Part shown: positions 51,276 through 60,298 of the stretch, piece after piece
How positions within the stretch are numbered: the stretch's first letter is position 1
Layout: each line of letters begins with the position of its first letter
NCBI GenBank assembly: GCA_025454255.1
Contig: JALOOU010000021.1
Location: forward strand, 1-64,000
Source: Desulfobacterales bacterium
GTDB taxonomy: Bacteria; Desulfobacterota; Desulfobacteria; Desulfobacterales; SpSt-501
Direction: 5' to 3'
Length of the DNA stretch: 64,000 bases
The notes under the pieces: generated by a model
Database searches by the model: none
The model's input: only the letters and a program-made list of their open reading frames with translations
What the model was told of the DNA's origin: nothing
Program-made: the position numbers and the translations under genes

Positions 51276-52745
51276 TCAGGCCTTCGTCAGCCAGTCGAGG
51301 AGCAGCCGCACGCCGAAGCCGGTGCCGCCGGCCCCGCAATAGGCGGTCTCCTTCTTGCGGTAGGCGGGGCCGGCAATGTCGATGTGCGCCCAGCGCGCTC
51401 CGCCGGCAAACTCGGAAAGGAAAAGGGCGGCCGAAATGGCGCCGCCCTCGCGCGCGCTGGGCATGTTGCTGATGTCGGCAAAGGAGCTCTTCAGCAGCTC
51501 CTTGTAGTCCTCGGGCAGCGGCATCGGCCAGCAGCGTTCATGCGTGCGCTCGGCGGCGGCCAGCAGCTCGGCCTGGAGCGGCGCGTCGCGGGTGAAGAGG
51601 CCGGCGATGGCCTCGCCGAGCGCGACGACACAGGCGCCGGTGAGGGTCGCCAGGTCGATCATCACCTCCGGGGCATAGGCCTTGAGCGCATAGGTCATGG
51701 CATCCGCCAGGATCAACCGGCCCTCGGCGTCGGTGTTGCCGATCTCCACCGTTTTTCCGGAAAGGCTCGTAACGATGTCGCCCGGTCGGGTCGCGCCTCC
51801 GGACACCATGTTTTCCACGAGGGGAATCACGCCGACCACGCGGCGATCGATGTTGAGCGCCGCCGCGCCGAGCAGGGCGGCGGCCACGGCGGCCGCACCG
51901 GCCATGTCGCACTTCATGTCCCCCAGCGCTGGGCCGGTCTTGATATTGATGCCGCCGGAGTCGAAGGTGACCCCTTTTCCGACCAGCACCACGGTTTGCC
52001 TGCCGCGTTTGGGCCGGTGCTCGAGCACGACCAGGGCGGGCCGGTTGCGACTGCCGGCGGCCACGGCCAGCAAGGCCCCGAATTTGCGCCGGCGCAGCTC
52101 GGGCGCGAGAATCACCCGGGCGGTGAGCCCGCCCTTTTTGGCTGCGGCCGTGATCGACCGGGCGAAGGTTTCAGGCGTTTTTTCGTTCGAGGGGGTGTTG
52201 ACCCACTCCCGGGCTAAAATGGTTCCGCGGCAGACGGCTTCGACGCGGGCCGCAAGCCGGGCATACCGGCGCGCGCTGTCGGCGGAAACGATCACATCCG
52301 CGCGCAGCAGCGGTCGGTTCTCCTTTTCCTGTTTGTAGCGGTCGAACAGGTGGTTGCCGAGCACGACGCCCTCCAGCAGCGCGGCGAGTGCGGCTTCGGC
52401 CTCGAGGCCCGCCGCAACGGGATCCGGGGCGGCGACCCACAGCCGCCGGACCCCCATTTGGATGCAGCGTTTGACCCCCTTTCCGGCCGCCTGGCGCAGC
52501 GCCTCCGGGTCGAGGCGGTCGGCTTTTCCGAGGCCGCGGAAGAGGACCTGTTCGACCGGCAGCTGCGGGGGGCGGTGCAGGACGAGCTCCTGGTCTCTCT
52601 TGCCCCGGAAGGACTCCACTCTCATGGCAGTTGCAACCAGGTCGCCGACCACGGAGTCGGAATGCAGCGCCTGGTCCTCGCAGACGGGAATGAGCAGAGT
52701 CTTGACCGCGTGCCGCTTCAGATCGATGGGCGTAAGGTGCAGCAT
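51276..52745 (-). CDS. pepA: leucyl aminopeptidase (M17)
   Basis: VLVGKGVTFDSGGINIKTGPALGDMKCDMAGAAAV and NTDAEGRLILADAMTYA; start at MLHLTPIDLKR (52745). Confidence 0.95.
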   Translation of the reverse strand: MLHLTPIDLKRHAVKTLLIPVCEDQALHSDSVVGDLVATAMRVESFRGKRDQELVLHRPPQLPVEQVLFRGLGKADRLDPEALRQAAGKGVKRCIQMGVRRLWVAAPDPVAAGLEAEAALAALLEGVVLGNHLFDRYKQEKENRPLLRADVIVSADSARRYARLAARVEAVCRGTILAREWVNTPSNEKTPETFARSITAAAKKGGLTARVILAPELRRRKFGALLAVAAGSRNRPALVVLEHRPKRGRQTVVLVGKGVTFDSGGINIKTGPALGDMKCDMAGAAAVAAALLGAAALNIDRRVVGVIPLVENMVSGGATRPGDIVTSLSGKTVEIGNTDAEGRLILADAMTYALKAYAPEVMIDLATLTGACVVALGEAIAGLFTRDAPLQAELLAAAERTHERCWPMPLPEDYKELLKSSFADISNMPSAREGGAISAALFLSEFAGGARWAHIDIAGPAYRKKETAYCGAGGTGFGVRLLLDWLTKA

Positions 52746-52800
52746 GGGCATTCCTCCTTCAGTCTCTGCACTATAGGCAACCTGCCGCGGAAAAGTCAAT

Positions 52801-54156
52801 TTATCCGGAGGCGATGTGCCGCTTCAGCTCGGCGATCCACGTCCAGGAAAAGGCCTCGCGGCGGCAGGGAAACACGCTGTTGTTGGCGCAAAGGGGCTCG
52901 GCGGTGAGGTCGTAGCGCGAAGCGGCCACCGCCTGCGGCCACAGGCTGGTGCCCGGTATCGGCGAATAGTAGGCCAGCAGGGGGCGGACACCGGCCTGCT
53001 TGACCGCGGCGATGGAGCGCAGCACCTCCGCTGCCGGCTGGCCGGGCAGCCCCACCAGGAGATAGGCGCCGACCTGGTCGCGGTTGAACCCGGCCTGAAT
53101 TAGGGTGCGGGCGGCGGCGGCGAACTCCGCGGCGGTGACTTTGCGGTCCAGCTGCCGGTGCTGCGCGCGGTCCGTCGTCTCCAGTCCCAGGCGCAGGGTT
53201 CGAAAGCCGGCCCGAAACATGAGCCCGGCGGTCTCCGGGGTGATCCCGCGGACGTGCACGGCGTTGGGAGTGTGGAAGCGCAGGGGCAGATCGGCGCGCA
53301 CGATGGCCTCGAGCACCGGCAGGGCGTGACCCGGCACATCGGATAGAAACGCATCGTCGTAGAGCGCCACGTCGGCGAGGCCGTGGCGCCGATGCCAATA
53401 GCGCAGCTCCGCGGCGACCGCGGCGGGGCTGCGGCGCAGCCGCCTGCTGTCCATCAGGTTCGCGGCGCAGTAGGCGCAGGCGAAGGGGCAGCCTCGCCGG
53501 GTCAAAAGGGGGAGGAAGGCGATGCGGCGCTGCAACTCCAGCGCCGGATAGGGATAGGCGTCGATGTCATCGGGCGCATGTCGGGGGGCCGCCCGGCAGC
53601 CGGTGTAGCGTGCGACCAGACCGAGGATGGACTCCTCGGCCTGGCCGGCAATCACCTCGTCCGCGCCGCTGACGCGCCGGGCATGCGCGGTGCAAAGCGT
53701 GGCATAGACGCCGCCGAGCACAACGGGCGCATTCGGGTGGATCTCTCGAATGAGGCCGATGGTCTCCTGCACGCCGGTGTACCAATAGGTCATCCCCGAG
53801 GTGACCAGCACCAGATCCGGCGCGGGCCGCGTGCGCAGATCTTCGCGCAACCACCCCGGGTCGATGCCGTAGCGGGAGAAGTGCCGCGGAACGTCTCTGA
53901 GCGGGGCGGGCTTGGGAAGCCGCGTTTTCAGAAACGGCCCGCAGCCGAAGGGCGCTTCGCGGGCCGGGCGCGGGGCGCGGGGGTGAAAGCGGTCCAGGCA
54001 GTCGACGTAGGAGACCCGGCAGCCGTGCTCCCGCAGGATGCCGGCGAGGGTGAGCAGCCCCAGGGGGGAGGCCCAGGCGTCGTAGGCGGCGAAGTCGTGA
54101 ATCCAGGGGTTGATGAGCAGGATATGCGGTGCGTCAGTCTTCGTCATCCGTGGCAA
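52801..54156 (-). CDS. B12-binding-domain radical SAM protein
   Basis: N-terminal B12-binding-like domain; radical SAM cysteines TRRGCPFACAYCAANLM. Confidence 0.92.
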   Translation of the reverse strand: MPRMTKTDAPHILLINPWIHDFAAYDAWASPLGLLTLAGILREHGCRVSYVDCLDRFHPRAPRPAREAPFGCGPFLKTRLPKPAPLRDVPRHFSRYGIDPGWLREDLRTRPAPDLVLVTSGMTYWYTGVQETIGLIREIHPNAPVVLGGVYATLCTAHARRVSGADEVIAGQAEESILGLVARYTGCRAAPRHAPDDIDAYPYPALELQRRIAFLPLLTRRGCPFACAYCAANLMDSRRLRRSPAAVAAELRYWHRRHGLADVALYDDAFLSDVPGHALPVLEAIVRADLPLRFHTPNAVHVRGITPETAGLMFRAGFRTLRLGLETTDRAQHRQLDRKVTAAEFAAAARTLIQAGFNRDQVGAYLLVGLPGQPAAEVLRSIAAVKQAGVRPLLAYYSPIPGTSLWPQAVAASRYDLTAEPLCANNSVFPCRREAFSWTWIAELKRHIASG

Positions 54157-54616
54157 AATACACCATCGAGGTCTTCTTCAGCTCCTCCCGGCTGAAGAGC
54201 AGGCGGTAGCTGTCCACGCCGGCCGCCTGCGACATGCGCCGGGCGGTTTCGCGGCAGGCCGTTTCGTCTTCGGCGTGGATCATGGTGTAGAGGTTGTAGG
54301 GCCAGGCGGGCGCCGGGTTGCGGCGGTAGCAGTGGGAGACCTGGCGAAAGCCTGCCATGATCCGGCCCACCGCGTCGGTGCGCTCCTCGTCCACCTTCCA
54401 GGCGGCCATGGCGTTGGCTTTGTAGCCGGTGCGCTGGTGGCGCAGGGTGGCGCCGAAACGGCGAACAACGCCCCGGGCGCAGAGGCCGCGCAGGGCCTCG
54501 AGCAGGGCCTCCTCGGCGATGCCGAGCCGGCGCGCGATCTCGCGGTAGGGCTGCGCGGTGATGGGCAGGTCCTCCTGGATCGAGGCGATGATCTTTTTTT
54601 CGAGGTCGGTCAGCAT
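54134..54616 (-). CDS. Lrp/AsnC-like siroheme decarboxylase subunit (AhbA/AhbB-type)
   Basis: AsnC HTH plus YRRNPAPAWPYNLYTMIHAED typical of AhbA/B. Confidence 0.82.
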   Translation of the reverse strand: MLTDLEKKIIASIQEDLPITAQPYREIARRLGIAEEALLEALRGLCARGVVRRFGATLRHQRTGYKANAMAAWKVDEERTDAVGRIMAGFRQVSHCYRRNPAPAWPYNLYTMIHAEDETACRETARRMSQAAGVDSYRLLFSREELKKTSMVYFATDDED

Positions 54617-54646
54617 CGGAAAAAAGTGCCTTGAAGTGGTTTCATA

Positions 54647-54772
54647 ACCCCGTCTGACGGCTGGGGGTCCCGCCGTGGCGGGATGGCAGGCCTCGCGAAC
54701 GTGCTCACAACTTATTTAGATTGCTTCGCTTTCGATTCTGCCTCCCGCCTTGCCCGCAACCGTTATCCGGGG
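54647..54772 (+). repeat. dispersed 126-bp intergenic repeat, copy 2, flanked by 15-bp inverted arms
   Basis: Ungapped match to the reverse complement of 7491-7616; arms TGGTTTCATAACCCC (54637-54651) and GGGGTTGTGAAACCA (54769-54783), one mismatch. Confidence 0.85.
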
Positions 54773-54969
54773 TTGTGAAACCATTTCTAAAGTGAGCTAA
54801 CGTTCAAAGTGCCTAAAACGGGGAGGCACACAGGGGCAAGAACGCGAGCAGAACGCGCCGGCATTCAACTGCCACTTTCGCCGCGTTGCGTGTGTCTGCG
54901 GCTAAAAAAAGAAGTACGGTGTCGTTTGCCTTGAGATTGAGCCGTATGCCGGTTTCAACTTTAGACACT

Positions 54970-56088
54970 TTAGCTCGCTTTAGGCATTTTAGCCCCTCTT
55001 GCCTTCGCCCTCTCGCCCTTCTCCGGAAACAGCCTTTCGATCTCCCCGGCGTCGGCCCGGCAGACACCGCGTTCGGTGATCAGTCCGGTGACCAGGCGCG
55101 CCGGGGTGACGTCGAAGGCGAAATTGGACGCCGGGGTGGCCGCCGGACAGATCCGCACCCGGTTGCGGCGTTGGCCGTCCCAGCCGTCGACAAAGCGCAC
55201 CTCGTCCGCTGCGCGCTCCTCGATCGGGATTCCGCGCAGCCCGTCGCTCAGACTCCAGTCGAAGCTGCTCGAGGGCAGCGCCACGTAAAACGGGACATGG
55301 TTGTCCCGCGCCGCGAGCGCCTTGAGATAGGTCCCGATCTTGTTGGCCACATCGCCGGCCGCCGTGGTGCGGTCGGTGCCGACGATGACGATATCCACCC
55401 GCCCATGCTGCATGAGATGGCCGCCGGCATTGTCGGCGACCAGCGTGTGGGGGATGCCGACCTCGGCGAGTTCCCAGGCCGTGAGCCGGGCGCCTTGGTT
55501 CAGCGGCCGGGTTTCGTCCACCCAGACGTGCAGCGGCAGGCCCCGTTCGAAGGCGGTGTAGATCGGGGCGGTGGCCGTGCCGTACTCCACGCAGGCGAGC
55601 CAGCCGGCATTGCAGTGGGTGAGCACATTGACCGGACGGCCGGCGTTGGCGCGGCTCAACGCCTCGATGAGCGGCAGGCCGTGGGCTCCGATCCTTCGGC
55701 AGCGGTCGACTTCGGCGGCGGTGATGGCTGCGGCCTCGGCCCAGGCGGCCGCTCCCCGCCGGAGCGGATCGGGGCAGGCGCGCACGGCGTGCAGCACCCG
55801 GTCGACGGCCCAGCAGAGGTTGACGGCGGTGGGCCGGGCGGCTTTGATCCGCTCTGCGGCCTCCATCAGGTGCGGCTCGTCCGCATTGCGGCGTGCGGCG
55901 CCTGCTATGGCCCAGGCCGCGGTGACGCCGATCAGGGGGGCGCCGCGCACCGCCAGGGTGCGGATGGCCTCGATCGCGTCCGCGACCGTCTTCAGGTCCA
56001 GCACCACCCGTTGGTGGGGCAGCAGGCGCTGGTCGATCACCTGGACGGTCTCGCCGTCCGCGCCTATCCAAATCGGCCGCGGGGTCAT
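54970..56088 (-). CDS. mtnA: S-methyl-5-thioribose-1-phosphate isomerase
   Basis: IRTLAVRGAPLIGVTAAWAIA; LTHCNAGWLACVEYGTATAPIYTA; VDETRPLNQGARLTAWEL; IVGTDRTTAAGDVANKIGTY. Confidence 0.96.
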   Translation of the reverse strand: MTPRPIWIGADGETVQVIDQRLLPHQRVVLDLKTVADAIEAIRTLAVRGAPLIGVTAAWAIAGAARRNADEPHLMEAAERIKAARPTAVNLCWAVDRVLHAVRACPDPLRRGAAAWAEAAAITAAEVDRCRRIGAHGLPLIEALSRANAGRPVNVLTHCNAGWLACVEYGTATAPIYTAFERGLPLHVWVDETRPLNQGARLTAWELAEVGIPHTLVADNAGGHLMQHGRVDIVIVGTDRTTAAGDVANKIGTYLKALAARDNHVPFYVALPSSSFDWSLSDGLRGIPIEERAADEVRFVDGWDGQRRNRVRICPAATPASNFAFDVTPARLVTGLITERGVCRADAGEIERLFPEKGERAKARGAKMPKAS

Positions 56089-56097
56089 GCGGGAGGA

Positions 56098-56469
56098 TCA
56101 GAGCTTCGCCAGGGCGAAGTCGGTTTGCACTTCGCCCTGCAGCACGTGGCGGCGGAAGACCTGGCGCGTCCGGTTGGCGTCCATGTGCTGGTAGACGATC
56201 GGCTCGGAGTCGATCACCTCGACGGTGATGTTGGGCTCGCTGCTGCACATGCCCATGCAGCCGGAGGTGACGACCCGGATGTCCTGCCGGTCGGCCTCGG
56301 CCATTTCGGCCATCAGGGATTTCATGACCTCACGGGCGCCGGCCGCGATCCCGCAGGTTCCCATGTGCACCGTGATTTTAATGCGCACCTCACCGTCGTG
56401 CCGCAGGGCCGTGGCCTTGGTGGTCTCCTCCTTGATGCGTTTGAGGTCGTCAATGGTCAGCTTGGGCAT
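56098..56469 (-). CDS. thioredoxin-like (2Fe-2S) ferredoxin domain protein (HndB/HydA-associated type)
   Basis: HMGTCGIAAGAREVMKSL...VVTSGCMGMCSSEPNITVEV. Confidence 0.88.
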   Translation of the reverse strand: MPKLTIDDLKRIKEETTKATALRHDGEVRIKITVHMGTCGIAAGAREVMKSLMAEMAEADRQDIRVVTSGCMGMCSSEPNITVEVIDSEPIVYQHMDANRTRQVFRRHVLQGEVQTDFALAKL

Positions 56470-57028
56470 GGCTGGTCTCCTCCCTGCCGGAATTGCGGTT
56501 CATCGTTGCGAGCGCCTCGCGAATCCCCTGTTCCACGAGCCGCACCGTGCCGGGGTCGCTTAAGTCCGCGCCGCCCTCGGAGAGCTCCCGGGTGTCGAGC
56601 GAGAATTCGTCCCCATCTACCGTGTGCGAGTAAGCAAAGTCAATATGCGGGTTGCCGATGATCAGCATGGCGAGCGTTGCCGCCACATCGCCGAGGGGGG
56701 CGCGGTCGATGTGGCTGTGGCGGAAAACGGCCGCCACCTCCGTGCCGCGCCCGGGCTCCGCGGCGACGGTGAGATCTCCCTCGCAGCGCCGGGCAGCGGC
56801 CGCCAGCAGCGAGAGCCCGAGCCCCACTCGCCGGGTGGTGCGCGAGGTGATGAAGGGGTCCTCCGGGTTGCTCGCCTTCTCCGGCGGCATGCCGGGCCCG
56901 TCGTCGCGCACGGTGAGTTTCAACCGGTCGGCCGCCAGGGACTCCTCCACCCGGATCTCGATGCGGCCGGCCCCGGCGGTGATCCCGTTCTCGACGACAT
57001 CCAGGATGTGCAGCGACAGCTCCCGCAT
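56450..57028 (-). CDS. ATP-binding (HATPase_c) histidine kinase-like protein
   Basis: LHILDVVENGITAGAGRIEIRVEE, DDGPGMPPE, GLGLSLLAAAARRCEGDL, EPGRGTEVAAVF. Confidence 0.88.
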   Translation of the reverse strand: MRELSLHILDVVENGITAGAGRIEIRVEESLAADRLKLTVRDDGPGMPPEKASNPEDPFITSRTTRRVGLGLSLLAAAARRCEGDLTVAAEPGRGTEVAAVFRHSHIDRAPLGDVAATLAMLIIGNPHIDFAYSHTVDGDEFSLDTRELSEGGADLSDPGTVRLVEQGIREALATMNRNSGREETSHAQADH

Positions 57029-57787
57029 TCAGCTCAGCACTCCCCGGCCCTGCTCCGCGCGCAGCGCCCGTCCGACCTCCCGCAGGCTTGCCGCCGCCAT
57101 CCGGAACGTGGTGGCGGCCCGGCCGATCTCTTTTAGAAAGTGGGCATCCGAGGAGGTGATGCAGGCGCGGGCGCCGATCATCGGAAAGCGTTGCCGGGCC
57201 TGGGCCAGGGGGACCCGGTAGGAGACCTCCACCCCGTCCAGCGCCAGGTCCGGCGGGATGAATCCCAGCTGATTGATGATGCCGTTGGCCGGCCGGTCCA
57301 CATGGGCGCTGATGCTGAGGCCGCCCAGTGCATGCGTGCGGTGCACCACCTGCTCCAGGCTGTGCTGCGTGGCGCCGATCAGGAGCCGCGGGTTTTCGCT
57401 CACCACCTCGTTGTCCTCGTTGGCCACCACCTGGTAGCCGAACACTTCCGGCTGGTTTTCGCCGGGCAGACCGGCGTAGACGAACGCCTGCATGGCGAGG
57501 GCCTGGTCCAGCTCCTCGAAGAGGGCCAGAATGTGGACCTCCTCCCGCGTGCAGACCTCCATGCCCGGCAGCACCGCCAGCCCCGTCCGCTGGCCCGCGC
57601 GCATGGCGGCCGCGGCGTTTTCGGCGGAGTTGTGGTCGCAGACGGCGATCAGTTCGAGGCCCGCCTCCCGACAGCGAAGAATGAGATCGCGCGGGCTCAT
57701 CTCCCAGTCGCCGCAGGGGGAGAGGCAGGTGTGGAGGTGCAGGTCGGCCTTGAACGTCCGCAGGCCGCTGTGCTCAGCGACGGTCAT
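57029..57787 (-). CDS. PHP domain metal-dependent phosphoesterase
   Basis: FKADLHLHTCLSPCGDWEMSPRDLILRCREAGLELIAVCDHNSAEN; SSDAHFLKEIG. Confidence 0.92.
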   Translation of the reverse strand: MTVAEHSGLRTFKADLHLHTCLSPCGDWEMSPRDLILRCREAGLELIAVCDHNSAENAAAAMRAGQRTGLAVLPGMEVCTREEVHILALFEELDQALAMQAFVYAGLPGENQPEVFGYQVVANEDNEVVSENPRLLIGATQHSLEQVVHRTHALGGLSISAHVDRPANGIINQLGFIPPDLALDGVEVSYRVPLAQARQRFPMIGARACITSSDAHFLKEIGRAATTFRMAAASLREVGRALRAEQGRGVLS

Positions 57788-57799
57788 GGGGTCGCGGCT

Positions 57800-58150
57800 T
57801 CAGGCGGCGTCCGGGTTCCCCACGCCGGCCGCATGCAGCCGCCCCGCCAGCTCGTAGGCCGAGTGCGCCGCGATCAGGATCGGGATGCCCTCCTGGTCGG
57901 CTTTGCGGACGGTCTCCTCGTCGGGGGCCCGGCCTCCGGTCAGCACCACCGCCGCCATCTCCCGCAGCACCGCCACGGCGACGATGTTCTGGTGGCCTTG
58001 CACGGTCAGCCAGACGCAGCCCTGGGGGGCATTGGCCATGATCTCGCTCAGCAGGTCGCCGCAATAGCCGCCCCTGATCTCCCGCTCCAACCCTTTGTCG
58101 CCGGTGGCCGCCTGCAGGCCGAATCGCTCGCGCATCTCCCTGACGTTCAT
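57800..58150 (-). CDS. DRTGG domain protein
   Basis: REIRGGYCGDLLSEIMANAPQGCVWLTVQGHQNIVAVAVLREMAAVVLTGGRAPDEETVRKADQEGIPIL. Confidence 0.85.
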   Translation of the reverse strand: MNVREMRERFGLQAATGDKGLEREIRGGYCGDLLSEIMANAPQGCVWLTVQGHQNIVAVAVLREMAAVVLTGGRAPDEETVRKADQEGIPILIAAHSAYELAGRLHAAGVGNPDAA

Positions 58151-59454
58151 TTTCCTTCCTCTCGTTTTTCCGGCTGCCAGCGGCAGTCGTCCAGGTCGGC
58201 TTGCCCCCGCACCACGTCCTCCGCAAAGGTCCGGCAGTCCGGCGCCCCGCAGGCCCCGCAGCCCCATCCGGCCACCTGCTCGAGGATGGACTCGATGCGC
58301 TGCATCTGCTCGAGCGACAGCGCCGGTTTGCGGTCGCCGAAGTGCCGGGTCAGCTCCATCGCATTCTGGTCGGGCTGAAACCGGCCCTTGTCGTAGAGCC
58401 GCAGGATGGTGTTGCGCGGGACCCGCCGCCCCAGCCCGTAGATGTGGAGCATGCGCTGGACGTTGCTCTTGGCAAGGTACTTGTCCACGGCGTTGAGCAC
58501 CCCTCCCAGGCAGCCTTCGCGGCAGGTGCGGAATTCGAAATACTCGACATCCTGGAAAAGCCCCATCTCGATTTTCTGCAGGTACTCGATGGCCTCCTTC
58601 AGGCCGGGCACGGCCATCGATTTTTCGACCTTCATACTGGCGATTTCGCCGCCGGACATCGCCACGAGGGCAGCGTTGCCGGTGGCGCAGGTCTCGAACT
58701 CCAGCAGGGTCTCGGAGAAGGGCGTCCCTTCGTGCAGGATCGTCTCGACCCGCTGTTTCAACTCCGGGTAGATCTCGTTGATCCCGATCGGGATGGCCGG
58801 GTGTTTGCGCGTGGCCGCCATGCCGTCGATCGGCGACACCGCCATGGTCGGGCAGGGGTTGATGTAGTACTTGATCACCTTGCGTCCCTGCGCCTCGTAC
58901 TGGGGGATCAGGCGCTCCCGGACCTCGCGGGCCATCAGCGCCACAGGCCGGAGCACCGGCAGCACATTGGGCAGCAGACTGGGGAACTGGAAGGCGATCA
59001 GCCGCACCACGGCCGGGCAGACCGGGGAGATCAACGGCCAGGGGGCCTCCCGCGATTCCCGGTTGCGGCGGATGAACTCGGCCGCTGCGAGCTGAAACAT
59101 CTCGAGAAAAATGGACATGTCGATGGTGTGGTGAAACCCCATCTGCCGCAGGCCGAGCAGCACGTCCTTGGGCATGGCGTTGGGGAACTGGGCATAGAGC
59201 ACGGGCGAGACGAGGGCGATGGCCACATGGTCCCGGCCGACGGCCTCGGGCGCGCCGCCGGCCGCCGTTACGGCGCCCGCCGCGCAGGTGCGGATGCAGG
59301 CGCCGCAGCCGATGCACAGATCGACCAACCGGATCGAGGTGCGGTTGCGGATGCGAATGGCCCGGGTCGGACAGACCTTCAGGCAGGCGGCGCAGCCGTT
59401 GCAGCGTTCGGGATGAAACCGGACGTACGGGGTGGTTTGGTAATCAGGGGTCAT
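58147..59454 (-). CDS. [FeFe]-hydrogenase C-terminal-like iron-sulfur protein with degenerate H-cluster motifs
   Basis: 2x[4Fe-4S] (CNGCAACLKVCPTRA, CIGCGACIRTCAAGA); L1/L2/L3-like SPVCPAVV, INPCPTMAVSP, FRTCREGCLGG; C-terminal Fe-S CGACGAPDCRTFAEDVVRG. Confidence 0.88.
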   Translation of the reverse strand: MTPDYQTTPYVRFHPERCNGCAACLKVCPTRAIRIRNRTSIRLVDLCIGCGACIRTCAAGAVTAAGGAPEAVGRDHVAIALVSPVLYAQFPNAMPKDVLLGLRQMGFHHTIDMSIFLEMFQLAAAEFIRRNRESREAPWPLISPVCPAVVRLIAFQFPSLLPNVLPVLRPVALMAREVRERLIPQYEAQGRKVIKYYINPCPTMAVSPIDGMAATRKHPAIPIGINEIYPELKQRVETILHEGTPFSETLLEFETCATGNAALVAMSGGEIASMKVEKSMAVPGLKEAIEYLQKIEMGLFQDVEYFEFRTCREGCLGGVLNAVDKYLAKSNVQRMLHIYGLGRRVPRNTILRLYDKGRFQPDQNAMELTRHFGDRKPALSLEQMQRIESILEQVAGWGCGACGAPDCRTFAEDVVRGQADLDDCRWQPEKREEGK

Positions 59455-59798
59455 GCGGCCTCTTTGTTCCCCTCGATGGAAAAGCACATGCGCACGCGGG
59501 TCCCCTGGCCCGGCGCGGAGTCGATGTGGATCTCGTCCGAGTTGTTCTTCATGTTGGAGAGCCCCATGCCCGCGCCGAAGCCCATCTCGCGGGCCTCCTC
59601 GGAGGCGGTGGAGTAACCGGGCTGCATGGCGCGTTCGATGTCCTCGATTCCCGGCCCATCGTCGTTGATCTCGAGGGTCAGCTGGTCGGCCGCGATGTCC
59701 AGGTGGATCTGGCCGTTGCCGCCGTGGATCACCGCATTCATCTCGCCCTCGTAGCAGCAGATCGCGATGCGCCGCACCAGGGCGGGCTCCAGGTGCAT
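59451..59798 (-). CDS. anti-sigma factor-like HATPase_c protein
   Basis: EGEMNAVIHGGNGQIHLDI, INDDGPGIEDIERAM, GFGAGMGLSNMKNNSDEIHIDSAPGQGTRV; the start could lie further upstream. Confidence 0.85.
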   Translation of the reverse strand: MHLEPALVRRIAICCYEGEMNAVIHGGNGQIHLDIAADQLTLEINDDGPGIEDIERAMQPGYSTASEEAREMGFGAGMGLSNMKNNSDEIHIDSAPGQGTRVRMCFSIEGNKEAA

Positions 59799-59856
59799 CG
59801 ACTTGAGGATGTTTTGCGGAGGCTGGCCATGCGGGTACGCTGCAGCCGGCGGCGGC

Positions 59857-60219
59857 TTATCGCCGCCCGTCCAGCCCCGTGAGGCCCAGGGCGTGCAGCC
59901 GGCCGCAGCAGGCGAACATGCCGAAGGGGGTGGAGAAGATCGGCATCCGCTCGTTTTTGGCCACCTCGATCACCTCGGGCAGCGGAACTTTACCGCGCAC
60001 GAAGACGATGGCCACCACCCCGGCGATCTTGGAGGTGCGCACGGTCTGGACGGAGGTCAGCCCGGTCAGCAGAAGGATCCCCTCGGTCGGCCGGGCGAGC
60101 ACATCGCTCATGAGGTCGCTCGCCCCGCAGCGCGTGATCTCGGTCGCGAGCCCGTCCTCTCCCAGCAGCACCGTCGCCTCTAGCACCCGCACGATTTCGG
60201 CCAGTTTCATCGCCTGCAT
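59857..60219 (-). CDS. DRTGG domain protein (second copy)
   Basis: MKLAEIVRVLEATVLLGEDGLATEITRCGASDLMSDVLARPTEGILLLTGLTSVQTVRTSKIAGVVAIVFVRGKVP. Confidence 0.85.
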   Translation of the reverse strand: MQAMKLAEIVRVLEATVLLGEDGLATEITRCGASDLMSDVLARPTEGILLLTGLTSVQTVRTSKIAGVVAIVFVRGKVPLPEVIEVAKNERMPIFSTPFGMFACCGRLHALGLTGLDGRR

Positions 60220-60298
60220 CCTTGACTGTGGGGTCGGCTGAAACATCACACCCGGAGCGGAATTTCGAAGAGCACTATAAAATGGCGGTGTAGGGGTG

